Shown here piece by piece: positions 54,801-60,695 of a stretch of 64,000 nucleotides of DNA. Source of the DNA: Temnothorax longispinosus (taxonomy: Eukaryota > Arthropoda > Insecta > Hymenoptera > Formicidae); contig NC_092365.1 in assembly GCF_030848805.1 (NCBI RefSeq), positions 18,343,049 to 18,407,048 on the forward strand, written 5' to 3'. Position 1 is the first letter of the stretch. Every line of letters begins with the position of its first letter. The notes under the pieces are model-generated. The model saw only the letters and a program-made list of their open reading frames with translations. It was not told the origin of the DNA and did no database searches. The translations under genes and the position numbers were made by a program.

Positions 54801-56342
54801 AACGAAATAAAAAAAGTCATCTGTATATATAAAGCCTTCTATCGTAAAACAGTGCACTTTCCTTATAAAGTAGCGAAAGTTTAAAATAAGTGTAAAATAG
54901 CGAAATGTGTTGTATTGCACATTTTATTTTTAAGGCAATAATATATTCACTTCAATAGAGCAAGCTTGAGAGCAACGCAAGGATATTTCTACCTATTCTA
55001 ATTGCTTCTAATCGATGATACATGAAAACGTTTCTCAAACGGAGACAGATATGAATAAAGAACAAAAATGTGTAAAAACAATTCGGATACAACGGATGTT
55101 CAACTAGCTTCCTCCCTCACGCTGAGATAAACTCTGATAATGCTGATGCGAGGTCTAAAAGCGTGGCATAATTCAAGGTTCGAAAGGTTGCGTCAACCGA
55201 ACGTTCATCGTATACGTGGCATTGGCATTGACAAGCGTGCGAATGCCGCTATTCTCGCGTATTTATGGATGCACCAGGGAAGAGGTTACGCCGCTCGAAG
55301 CTCAATATACCCAATCAAACATTGTTCTAACGCGAGTCTTACTTATTCTGCATAACCATGAACATGCCGGCGAGGAGGTTACACGCCGCGACGACACCTC
55401 AATACGTCTAATCAACATTGACAAACGCCCAAGGCGATATACCGCACGTAGAGAGGGGAAGAGATTACATCGCGCGAGACGTCCCTCGGTGATGCAACTG
55501 ATGCATATAATCAGCGGGAACCGAGTTCCGGGATGCAATCCTATGTATTTTGCGGACGCGTGTAAAGTCCGACGCTCACCGTTGACCGAAATTTCGAATG
55601 TGTCTAATCAACGGTTATTCGGACATCACGTCGTCCCCCGTGCATCTCCGGAATCCGAAATTATCTTATCGAAGCCGGACACGTGTAAACGACGGCGCGT
55701 CTATAAATATACCAGAGGAGGAAAGATCGCGTCACGTGTGAGCCGCGTATCAACACATCGGCAGGCAGAGACAGGCTGCTCAACGCGCCGCTCCACATAT
55801 CTATAGACGTATACGAGGAAGAAGGTCGCCTATCGCGCACTGACGGAGCCTCGACCATGCCAGCCTGCCCTAATACGAACGCGGCTCGCGTGCTTCGCGG
55901 ACATATATGGGAGAGAGAGGTTACGTTAGCCCGACGTTGACTCTCGACGGGGCACACGCGCGAGCGCCGCTCCGTGCATCCATAAATACGAAAAAGACGT
56001 CGCGCGTCATCGCGACGTCCGCAGTCGGCATCAATGGGTGCCTGTACGTAGGCTACGTATACAGTTATACACACTCGCGGTCCACTCGTGCATGAGGGAA
56101 GAGAGGTTACATATCGGGAGACGCTCGGGCTACCCGGGTCGCCGCCGCCGACGGCGACGGCGACGACGACGACAGCGGCGGCGCGCGGCGCGAGCGTCGG
56201 GAAATGTGTGTGTGCAGGGTGTACTCACCGTGTGGCTACCATAGGGCCTAGGAAGGGTGGTATTGCTGCCGGAGGTAGGGGTAGACACGGGGGTGGCGAG
56301 CCGCTGTGCTGTCTCCGTGCGACGAAGACGATGCGTAGACAT
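1..56342 (-). CDS. Large nuclear protein with ZNF292/RLF-like N-terminal region (nine exons visible, 3' end beyond window)
   Basis: The span joins exons at 56342-56229, 15039-14968, 12036-11894, 10434-10220, 8971-8745, 8376-7984, 7723-1816, 1393-1102 and 968-1. Every junction has AG/GT borders, and phases close through the chain (0,0,2,1,0,0,1,2), leaving 8,332 coding bases (about 2,777 codons) open to the left edge. Residues ~45-710 look helical and, compared with my memory of human ZNF292 and RLF, share landmarks in order: an HPVLDSIL segment, then a GELLTMRLK segment, a DGLELVQRL segment and a VLDWKELKNLC segment. After that the protein is largely disordered, rich in Ser, Thr, Gln and Asn, with basic nuclear-localisation-like patches. 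Vertebrate relatives carry C2H2 zinc fingers; none is visible here, though the C-terminus is missing. Role is inferred only: a nuclear, chromatin or transcription protein. Confident it is a real gene; family assignment is moderate; the first two exons are the least certain. Confidence 0.8.
969..1815 (-). other. Two short introns of gene 1 (969-1101 and 1394-1815)
   Basis: AT-rich spacer with canonical borders. I see no gene or notable motif in either. Confidence 0.85.
1102..1393 (-). CDS. Gene 1 exon
   Basis: The acceptor is TTGTTCTTATAG|AG and the donor is TACAG|GTAAAC. Its first two bases complete a Glu codon with the G left by the giant exon, and it ends at phase 2. It encodes SMSPITSTNKQSS through PLKVY. 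It is Ser/Gln-rich, then has a short ordered-looking piece (ENARLQEAWESEG). I do not recognise it. Confidence 0.9.
1816..7723 (-). CDS. Gene 1 giant exon (5.9 kb): end of helical domain plus long low-complexity region
   Basis: The acceptor is TTAATTGCAG|TTC at phase 0; the donor is AAATTG|GTAAGG at phase 1. Its 1,969 codons begin FGEIIKPLVIELYIRAL. Numbered along gene 1, residues ~591-611 carry CPLH...CFNC, a spacing that could bind one zinc, and ~700-706 carry VLDWKEL. Then follow an acidic/Ser-rich stretch, a His5 run, Ser/Pro/Thr-rich segments, poly-Gln runs (8 near genomic 3980-4004, 7 near 4380-4400), and a Lys/Ser-rich NLS-like patch near 3140-3185. Most plus-strand open frames across this exon are shadows of its codon bias. 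The exon is uninterrupted by stops over its whole length. Confidence 0.95.
7984..8376 (-). CDS. Gene 1 exon (helical region)
   Basis: There are 131 codons, phase 0 at both ends. The acceptor is TTGTGATTGAAG|GAA, chosen because an in-frame TGA lies just upstream; the donor is AAACAT|GTAAGT. It encodes ERVFCVLREY through NDGLELVQRLSGEK and on to FCAVLAKH. This is helical, consistent with an armadillo/HEAT-like array continuing from the previous exon. Confidence 0.9.
8745..8971 (-). CDS. Gene 1 exon (helical region)
   Basis: The acceptor is TTGCTCTTTTAG|AA and the donor is GCTCAA|GTAAGT, a perfect consensus. It encodes EFCCSEKGELLTMRLKIL, then a run of amphipathic helices to KRTQDIFAQ. This block aligns by eye with the EF...LL-MRIKHL region of ZNF292 and RLF and is the strongest clue to the family. 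Confidence 0.92.
8972..11893 (-). other. Gene 1 introns 8972-10219 and 10435-11893
   Basis: AT-rich intronic DNA. The second holds a TTTTTGGACCACCCTGTA repeat-end-like motif near 11059-11076 and a CAA repeat near 11855-11869. No supported gene in either strand. Confidence 0.7.
10220..10434 (-). CDS. Gene 1 exon (helical region)
   Basis: The acceptor is CTCCGTTGCGCAG|A and the donor is GAGG|GTAAGA. Its first base completes the Arg codon left by the previous exon. It encodes HTLTLVLRGEWPKL through NPWTHPVLDSILNGQ. The NP/HPVL-SIL segment matches the remembered ZNF292/RLF pattern (NPVL-TIL) just before the next conserved block. Confidence 0.9.
11894..12036 (-). CDS. Gene 1 exon (start of helical N-terminal region)
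   Basis: The acceptor is CTTCGCTTCGCAG|GGG at phase 0 and the donor is CACAG|GTGGGT at phase 2. It encodes GLEATLSDSKKKY, then a helical stretch ending in SLIEWAHR. The open frame extends upstream of the acceptor as far as 12168, so a longer exon or a GTG-initiated reading cannot be excluded. The acceptor is good, however, and the upstream sequence looks non-conserved in character. Confidence 0.8.
12037..14967 (-). other. Gene 1 intron between the 143-bp and 72-bp exons
   Basis: AT-rich with scattered short open frames, none recognised. It contains a C-tract (14542-14551) and ATTT/TTTA-rich stretches near 13790-13860. Confidence 0.6.
14968..15039 (-). CDS. Gene 1, candidate 72-bp in-phase exon
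   Basis: On the minus strand a branch/pyrimidine stretch ends in TTTTTGCAG. Then come 24 open codons (ends ...GQEYFLK) and a donor AAAG|GTGCGT. Both borders are phase 0, so inclusion or skipping keeps the frame between exon 1 and the exon at 12036. Joined to the next exon it gives EYFLKGLEATL. This sits where ZNF292 has a similarly spaced helix (from memory), which supports it being real. It could be a cassette exon; transcript evidence would decide. Confidence 0.6.
15432..15455. repeat. Perfect 10-bp inverted repeat, 4-nt loop
   Basis: GGGAATACCG and CGGTATTCCC flank CCGA inside a CpG-rich patch of the large intron. It is a possible cruciform or dimeric protein-binding site. Confidence 0.6.
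17616..17631. repeat. Poly(C) tract (16 C)
   Basis: Uninterrupted run of C in the giant intron, prone to length errors in sequencing. It makes the surrounding plus-strand open frame (proline run) unreliable. Confidence 0.95.
19221..19252. repeat. (GA)16 microsatellite
   Basis: Perfect dinucleotide run, extended to the left by impure GAAA/GAGA sequence. Confidence 0.95.
20016..20062. repeat. Imperfect GA/GAAA microsatellite
   Basis: GA dinucleotides broken by single extra A bases at regular places, suggesting an older tract than the one at 19221. Confidence 0.9.
22933..23247. repeat. Tandem duplication, ~171-bp unit, with CT expansion
   Basis: AAGTATTTGTCTCTTATTT starts both copies (22933 and 23104), and both end with GTACTCTTTCCTACATTTTT. 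The first copy carries a 54-bp TC tract (22961-23014) where the second has only about seven repeats. The second copy has an extra short insertion (GTTGCGACAGATAA) before the shared ATAGATTTGAA block. Confidence 0.9.
22961..23014. repeat. (TC)27 microsatellite
   Basis: Uninterrupted dinucleotide run within the first copy of the 171-bp tandem duplication. Confidence 0.95.
32067..32081 (+). other. Perfect G-quadruplex motif
   Basis: Four GGG runs separated by single A bases in a G-rich patch (32030-32085). On gene 1's transcribed-strand arrangement this is the template side, so a DNA rather than RNA quadruplex is expected. Confidence 0.7.
33565..33670. repeat. Imperfect TG/CA-rich tract
   Basis: TGTG and CGTG words dominate with many substitutions. 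Open frames on both strands here (Cys/Val- or His/Thr-rich) are products of the repeat, not genes. Confidence 0.8.
36433..36487. repeat. Perfect 18-bp inverted repeat with 19-nt loop
   Basis: TTTATTATTTAAATATAT at 36433-36450 is exactly matched by its reverse complement at 36470-36487. The stem is AT-only, so a degraded palindromic element is as likely as a functional hairpin. Confidence 0.75.
39802..39871. repeat. (GT)35 microsatellite
   Basis: Seventy bases of perfect alternating GT, the longest pure tract in the window. It is capable of Z-DNA and likely polymorphic. The Cys/Val open frame across it is an artefact. Confidence 0.97.
40404..40682 (+). mobile_element. MITE-like element, copy A (TTAA-flanked)
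   Basis: A 279-bp element bounded by TTAA at both ends, with terminal inverted repeats CCTCCGTCTGTATACGT and, at the other end, the complement of CCTCAGTCTGTATACGT. The inside closely matches, in reverse orientation, the element at 42579-42835 (shared words TTTTCTGGCAG, ATAGTCATTTTGATAA, GACGCCGTA). TTAA duplication plus short inverted ends is typical of non-autonomous piggyBac-type elements. No transposase is present. Confidence 0.75.
42579..42835 (-). mobile_element. MITE-like element, copy B (inverted relative to copy A)
   Basis: A 257-bp relative of copy A on the opposite strand, bounded by TTAA on each side. The bases outside both TTAAs are mirror images (ATATCCC and GGGATAT), so an insertion into a perfectly palindromic site, or longer inverted ends, must be considered. 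It keeps the internal words GTGGGTCTGTCA, AAACGTCTGT and TTTTCTGGCAG of copy A. No coding capacity. Confidence 0.72.
42801..42976. repeat. Long palindrome abutting copy B
   Basis: Arms of about 80 bp (42801-42881 and 42896-42976) match as reverse complements with a few mismatches around a ~14-nt centre. The inner arms read ATATATGTATAAATAAAATA and its complement. The outer arms correspond to one end of the MITE family (TAGAAGGTA...), so the right half appears to be a solo element end facing copy B. TTAA occurs at 42832 and again at 42944. Confidence 0.75.
47619..47644 (+). other. G-quadruplex-type G-rich tract
   Basis: Runs of 7, 4, 3, 3 and 3 G separated by A or AAA within the giant intron. 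Confidence 0.7.
50584..50640. repeat. 19-bp near-perfect inverted repeat, 19-nt loop
   Basis: ATATGTATCATAAATTAAT pairs with the complement of ATTATTTTATGATACATAT with one mismatch. It is hairpin-sized, but the stem is short for a typical pre-miRNA and AT-rich. Confidence 0.65.
53647..53672. repeat. Perfect 11-bp inverted repeat, 4-nt loop
   Basis: AAATTTCGATA, TTTA, TATCGAAATTT. Short AT-rich hairpin in the giant intron. Confidence 0.6.
55262..56130. repeat. Degenerate ~90-bp repeat array next to exon 1
   Basis: A core like GGAAGAGGTTACRYCGCG recurs on the plus strand near 55279, 55370, 55458, 55718, 55819, 55917 and 56098, mostly 80-105 bp apart and often preceded by TATA-type words (TATTTATGG, TATACGAGG, CATATATGGG). 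A weaker copy may lie near 55990. The copies are diverged, so this is an old minisatellite-like array. It keeps an open plus-strand frame of 196 codons that I regard as incidental. Confidence 0.55.
56229..56342 (-). CDS. Gene 1, candidate first coding exon
   Basis: An ATG at 56342 is the first in its frame after an upstream TAG. It opens 38 codons, starting MSTHRLRRTE and ending PYGSHT, then a strong donor (ACG|GTGAGT) at phase 0. The phase matches the downstream exons at 15039 and 12036. The exon lies in a CpG-rich region expected of a promoter. No family similarity in the peptide itself, so the link to the rest of the gene is inference from strand, phase and position. Confidence 0.5.
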
Positions 56343-56560
56343 CAGGCGGCACGGGACGCACCTCGTCGACTATGCCGCTCGTCGTACACACAGGTACCGT
56401 GCCGCACGCACCACGTACACGCGCCGTCATCCGGCGACGGTGGTTGTGGCAGGGGGGCGGAGGAAGAGAGGAAGAAGAAGATAACGAAAGCCCCCGTATG
56501 GAAAAACCGTGTGGAGAAGCTTCGAGGGAGACACCCCCGGGATATACTCGCGACCTCGCG

Positions 56561-56614
56561 CGACACGCACACGCACACACTCGCACGCACGCACGCACGC
56601 ACGCACGCACGGCA
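56561..56614. repeat. ACGC/CGCA-rich tetranucleotide tract
   Basis: GCACGCACGCACGCACGCAC-type run after a CACA-rich lead-in. A similar shorter tract occurs near 57723-57751 in the same domain. Confidence 0.9.
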
Positions 56615-56728
56615 GGGTGATGGGAGAAGGGCGGAGGAGGGAGGGGGCGGGAGAGAAACACTCGCCGGATAACTCGTCACGAGACTCCGGGCGGCGCACC
56701 AGGAAGCGTAGTACTCCGACGTCGACGT

Positions 56729-56776
56729 CGGCGGCGGCGGCGGCGGCGGCGGCGGTGGTGGTGGCGGCGGCGGTGG
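56729..56776. repeat. CGG/TGG trinucleotide repeat
   Basis: (CGG)9 (TGG)3 (CGG)3 TGG on the plus strand. On the sense strand of gene 1 this reads as a CCG/CCA repeat, about 390 bp upstream of the candidate ATG, probably in the 5' UTR or promoter. Confidence 0.95.
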
Positions 56777-57059
56777 ATTAATATGGCCGTCCCTCGGTTG
56801 ACACGAAGGCTCGGATCGCGCGTAAAAGCGAGCGGTCGCAACGCTGACGGCGACGGCGACGGCTGCTCGGCCCGGCTGGCGCGACGGCGAGATGGCACGG
56901 TGACGCGGCGGCGACGGCAACGGCGACGCACTTGGTTGGCGGCCTCGTAGCTCGCGTACGACGCGCACGCATTTGTTTCACTCGCGGGGAAACCACCACG
57001 CACCACCCACGATCACCGATGACTCGGCTAGGAGCTTTAAGCGCGACACACTCGACGTT

Positions 57060-57270
57060 ACGCGTATCTCTATCTCCGTCTCTCTCGCTCTCGCGCTCCC
57101 TCTCTCTCACTCGTTGTCGCTCGCTCCGTTTCTCCCTCGCCGGATTTTTTCCACGCGCCAGCAGCCCGGCGGCGATTCCTGCTGATTCCTCTCGCGCCGC
57201 TTCCCTCACTCGCTCGTCTCTTAGCCTCTCTCGTTTCTCCGGCGATGCTCCGATCGCGCGAGATCTATCT
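57060..57270. repeat. CT/CGCT-rich pyrimidine region
   Basis: Many TCTCTC, CTCGCTCTC and CTCACTCG words on the plus strand (GAGA-type on the sense strand of gene 1). Such GAGA tracts are common near insect promoters; binding of a GAGA-type factor is inference. A similar stretch lies near 57575-57655. Confidence 0.6.
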
Positions 57271-58960
57271 CTCTCTCTCTTCGCGTAAAACGCGCGCCCG
57301 ATGTTTCCGGGCCTACGTACTCTCACTCGCGACGGGCACGTATACGAGTTTCGGAACACTCGTTATCTCTCTTCCTCCCCGAGCCGTCTTCTCTTTCCTT
57401 CGTCCTTCGTCACACAGACACACACTTGGCCGCCTATCTGTCGGGGTCGGTTTTCCCTGGCCGCTCCGTTGCCGATCTCCGCCGTGTCCCCGGGACACGT
57501 CCGAGGGTGAGAAACACCGTGTGCGGTCGCACACGAATCTTTTACGGCACTCGACGGGGGATCAACGGGCACCACCTTCGCTCTCACGTTCTCGCTCGCT
57601 CTCTCTTCAACTCTCTTCTCTCTTTCTCGCTCGCTCTCTCGCGCTCTCGCGTCTGTTCGTCGCCCGCGACGATGCTCGACGGCACGACGGCACTCGGTCC
57701 ACACTCGGCGCACGCGGACGGACGTACGCACGCACGCACTCACGCACGCACGGCTATCTTCACGCTGCGCGAGGACGTGACGTGACCTCGGTGCGAACAA
57801 CGTCAACATCACCACCGTACGCTTTCGTGGCGGCCATCTTTTTCGGGGATACAGCGGCGATACGCGAATCGCGGAACGTGGGACGCACGCGCGTACAATG
57901 GGTGTAAGCAGCGCGCGAGGGCGCTGCGACTGGCGCGCGCCTCGTATGTCTCTTCGCGTCTGCCTGTGTATGCGCGTCCGTGTGTGTGTACGCAGTGTAT
58001 ACCTGTGTATGCCGTGAGCCGACACGCAGGGGCGTGCCGAGACCGCCGAGAGTCGAGGTGTTTACCAAATGTCTCTCGAATAACCGAAGAAAAACACCTC
58101 TCGCGCGAATCGTCTTTATGAGAAATGTTATTTTTAGCCTAACGGAGTTTTCCCTCAAAACTCGACGGAATGAGAATTACCGTTCCTATTACCGCGTTCC
58201 TACCGTGTCTCCCTTATATCTTCCAAAAAGGAGCACGAGAAAAAAGGGGGAAAGAACCTGAGAAAGCACGAGGGCACGCAGCTGATTGAGCCTATTCCGT
58301 AAACGTTAATTAACATACCACAGAAAAGCCGCGTGAAAAGCACGTAACGATAACGTTAACGGTTTACAGCATAGGCCCCTCGGTTAGAATATTTGGAAAC
58401 ACTTTCGAATAAAAATAGAAGTTTGCAATGGCGTTCTAGTAAAGTTCTGTCCCTTGACTCCCTTGTAAAGAGCGCCTCGCGAGAGGAAAAGAAAATAAAA
58501 TTGTGGTTGTATTTACATTTCGTCTGTCCGATGATTTCTTTATAAAACAGATGATCGAGGTCCTCATCGCGTCCCTGGTGGCAGTGGTGGCATGGCGCAC
58601 ACACCGGCGAGCAAACGTGTCACGTACGCCATCATCGTATGTGATCGTACATACGAGCACGCGATACCGGCTGGACCCCCCCTCCCCCCGCCGTGGAAGG
58701 GGAAGTTGTGCGCATGAGCGGGACGCGCGAGCATCCGACGGCCATCACAGTCCTGGAGCGGCCGACTTTGACCGAGGGAACGCGGAACCGACCGACCGCC
58801 ATTCCGCGCGTTCCAGCGCCAGCGGAGAGTCGTGGCGCCACGTTCGACCGTCTCGGAAAACCGTGCGGCCAATGATATCGCCGGTAATCGAGTCTTACGT
58901 CGGCCACGAAGGCTTGCCAACGCTTGGAAATTCCTCCGCTCGCGAGCTGAATTGAACGCC

Positions 58961-59065
58961 GCGAATATTGTTAAAATTTGAAAATAAGCTAATTGATAAA
59001 CTAGGATTGATTCGCGTGTACGTGTCCCAGACAACACCACGTTTAAAATCGGCACATAAGATGTC
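58961..59065. other. Short spacer between transketolase poly(A) signal and CpG-rich domain
   Basis: AT-rich transition; nothing recognised. Confidence 0.6.
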
Positions 59066-59071
59066 TTTATT
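59066..59071 (-). terminator. Candidate poly(A) signal of transketolase
   Basis: Minus-strand AATAAA about 950 bp past the stop codon. It is the first exact AATAAA I found downstream of the stop, though shorter 3' UTRs using variant signals are possible. Confidence 0.5.
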
Positions 59072-60023
59072 TTGATGTATAAGATGTATTTTTTAACTTC
59101 TACTTGTTCTTTAAGAATTACATTTTAAATTAGAAAATGATAAATGTAAACTCGCTTGCCCGTTCTGTTTAGTATGCTATATTTTTTTTTAATTTCAAAC
59201 ATGTTCCTTTCATGAGTATCATTTTCGTGAACGAAATCAAAATTTATGCTTGTCATAAATAACGAATTATTCGATAATTGTGACAAAGAAATGTAATGTG
59301 TAATGTTTAGATTAAATAATACACGATAATATAAATTTTAAATTCCTTTAGGAAAAGCAACTTAAATATTTTCTTTCAAAATGTCGAGTACAAGCTCCGC
59401 AAAGCGGAAATAAAGGAAAATAGAAGTCACAGTCCTTTCGAAAGATAGTTTCTATTTCCATTCAATGTTCTATAAAAGTAATCCCAAAAGACATTTTAAT
59501 GTTTCACTCTTGTGCTTTGTAATAAAAGTAAAAATATTTTTAGTATATATGAAACATCAAAAATAGAATTTCCTTATAGAAACAAACTTCGTTGTGTTAG
59601 AAAAATGTTATACAAACTTGCTCTACAAATTTGCTCTCTTATATAAATCGTAAATATGTGTATAAAGATATCTTTTTCTTTCGGTCAATAGACTACATAA
59701 TCGATTGCCTCAAAATAAATGCTTTTGCTGAATATATATGTACATTCAATGTACATTAGGCATTTCAGAGCGGAGTTTGAAACTTGTTTACTTCCGTTAG
59801 ATTCAGATTTCAATGCTACAAGTTTACAGCATCAGAGAAATTTAACTCTACCGAAGTTATACCAGTTTCAATCGTTGCTCTCCTGTATATAAACGTCTTA
59901 AAGAAGATGGAATGTTTCGTCCATGTATACTCCATCGAGATTTGTGCTTTGAAAAAAAAATAGAATATTGTTCGTACATAAACAGCTCCCCGTCGATCTA
60001 ACCAGCGATCCGTAGCTGCGAGA
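59072..60023 (-). other. Presumed 3' UTR of transketolase
   Basis: AT-rich sequence without open coding frames between the stop codon and the AATAAA. No further gene seen. Confidence 0.55.
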
Positions 60024-60695
60024 CTAATATTTCACAATCTCCTGCACCGCCGCGACAATGTTACGGGCACTGATGCCGTAATTGTCGAGCAGTACCGCTG
60101 ACGGGCCGGAACGCGGTACATCCGGCACGGCCAGCTTCTTTACTATTACGTTTCTTTCCAAAGCGACCGCGGACTGGACCGCTTCTCCCAGGCCTCCTTG
60201 CGCGTAATGATCCTCAACGGTGACGATCCTGCCACCAACCTCTTTGGCGTTCTTTATGATGGTTTGCGCGTCGATGGGTTTGATCGTGAACGGATCTATC
60301 ACACGGATGTTGATCCCAACCTTGGTCAACTCGTCGGCCGCCTTAATTGCCTCGTGCAATGTCACACCGGCACCGATCACGAGCACCTGATCCTTAGCGG
60401 AAGATTTAACCACTTTGGCTTTACCGACAGCCAGCGGCTCGTCGTTCTTATACAAAATGGCCGTGGCCGGGCGAGAAGTGCGAATAAAACAGATGCCCTT
60501 GGTGTTAGCCGCCAGTTCGACGGCGCGTTCCGTAGACACAGCGTCGCTCGGGTAAAAGATGGTAGAACCTGGAATCGCACGGAACATCGCGATGTCCTCT
60601 AAGCCCATCTGCGAAGGTCCATCTTCGCCGATAGACACGCCGCAATGCGAACCGACGAAGTTCACGTTCGTCTGAGATATCGCACCCATGCGGAT
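60024..60695 (-). CDS. Tkt: Transketolase exon 8 and stop
   Basis: The acceptor is TTCTGTTACAG|ATC. Its 223 codons plus stop begin IRMGAISQTNVNFVGSHCGV, include GEDGPSQMGLEDIAMFR, FYPSD, and the C-terminal domain (VIGAGVTLHEA, RVIDPFTIKPID, TVEDHYAQGGLGEAV), ending EIVKY. Confidence 0.98.
   Translation of the reverse strand: MRMGAISQTNVNFVGSHCGVSIGEDGPSQMGLEDIAMFRAIPGSTIFYPSDAVSTERAVELAANTKGICFIRTSRPATAILYKNDEPLAVGKAKVVKSSAKDQVLVIGAGVTLHEAIKAADELTKVGINIRVIDPFTIKPIDAQTIIKNAKEVGGRIVTVEDHYAQGGLGEAVQSAVALERNVIVKKLAVPDVPRSGPSAVLLDNYGISARNIVAAVQEIVKY

Larger units (their letters stand above)
15040..56228 (-). other. Giant first intron of gene 1 (about 41 kb)
   Basis: No recognisable protein, tRNA or rRNA gene. 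Open frames of 60-176 codons are scattered on both strands but lack known domains, splice context or start context, and several sit on microsatellites. Composition alternates between AT-rich DNA and CpG-rich patches (about 15.3-15.7, 26.3-26.9, 33.1-33.8 and 43.7-44.5 kb) that could be enhancers or alternative promoters; that is inference. Microsatellites, two MITE-like elements, a palindrome and a tandem duplication are listed separately. Confidence 0.65.
55140..58960 (-). promoter_or_regulatory. CpG-rich domain containing the presumed gene 1 promoter and 5' UTR
   Basis: This ~3.8-kb stretch is much richer in G+C and CpG than the intron or transketolase introns. It contains CGG, ACGC and CT-rich repeats. 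The candidate first coding exon of gene 1 (56342-56229) lies in it, so the transcription start should be to its right, around 56.4-58 kb. No single core promoter element can be fixed by eye. Long open frames on both strands (up to 220 codons, Arg/Pro/Ser/Thr-rich) reflect GC-rich repeats. Confidence 0.6.

Noticed and set aside
56342..56968. 208-codon minus-strand open frame with a long proline run, and other long frames over 55.2-58.2 kb
   Set aside because: They arise from CGG, ACGC and CT repeats in CpG-rich DNA, which has few stop codons. Several overlap in different frames and none shows a domain.
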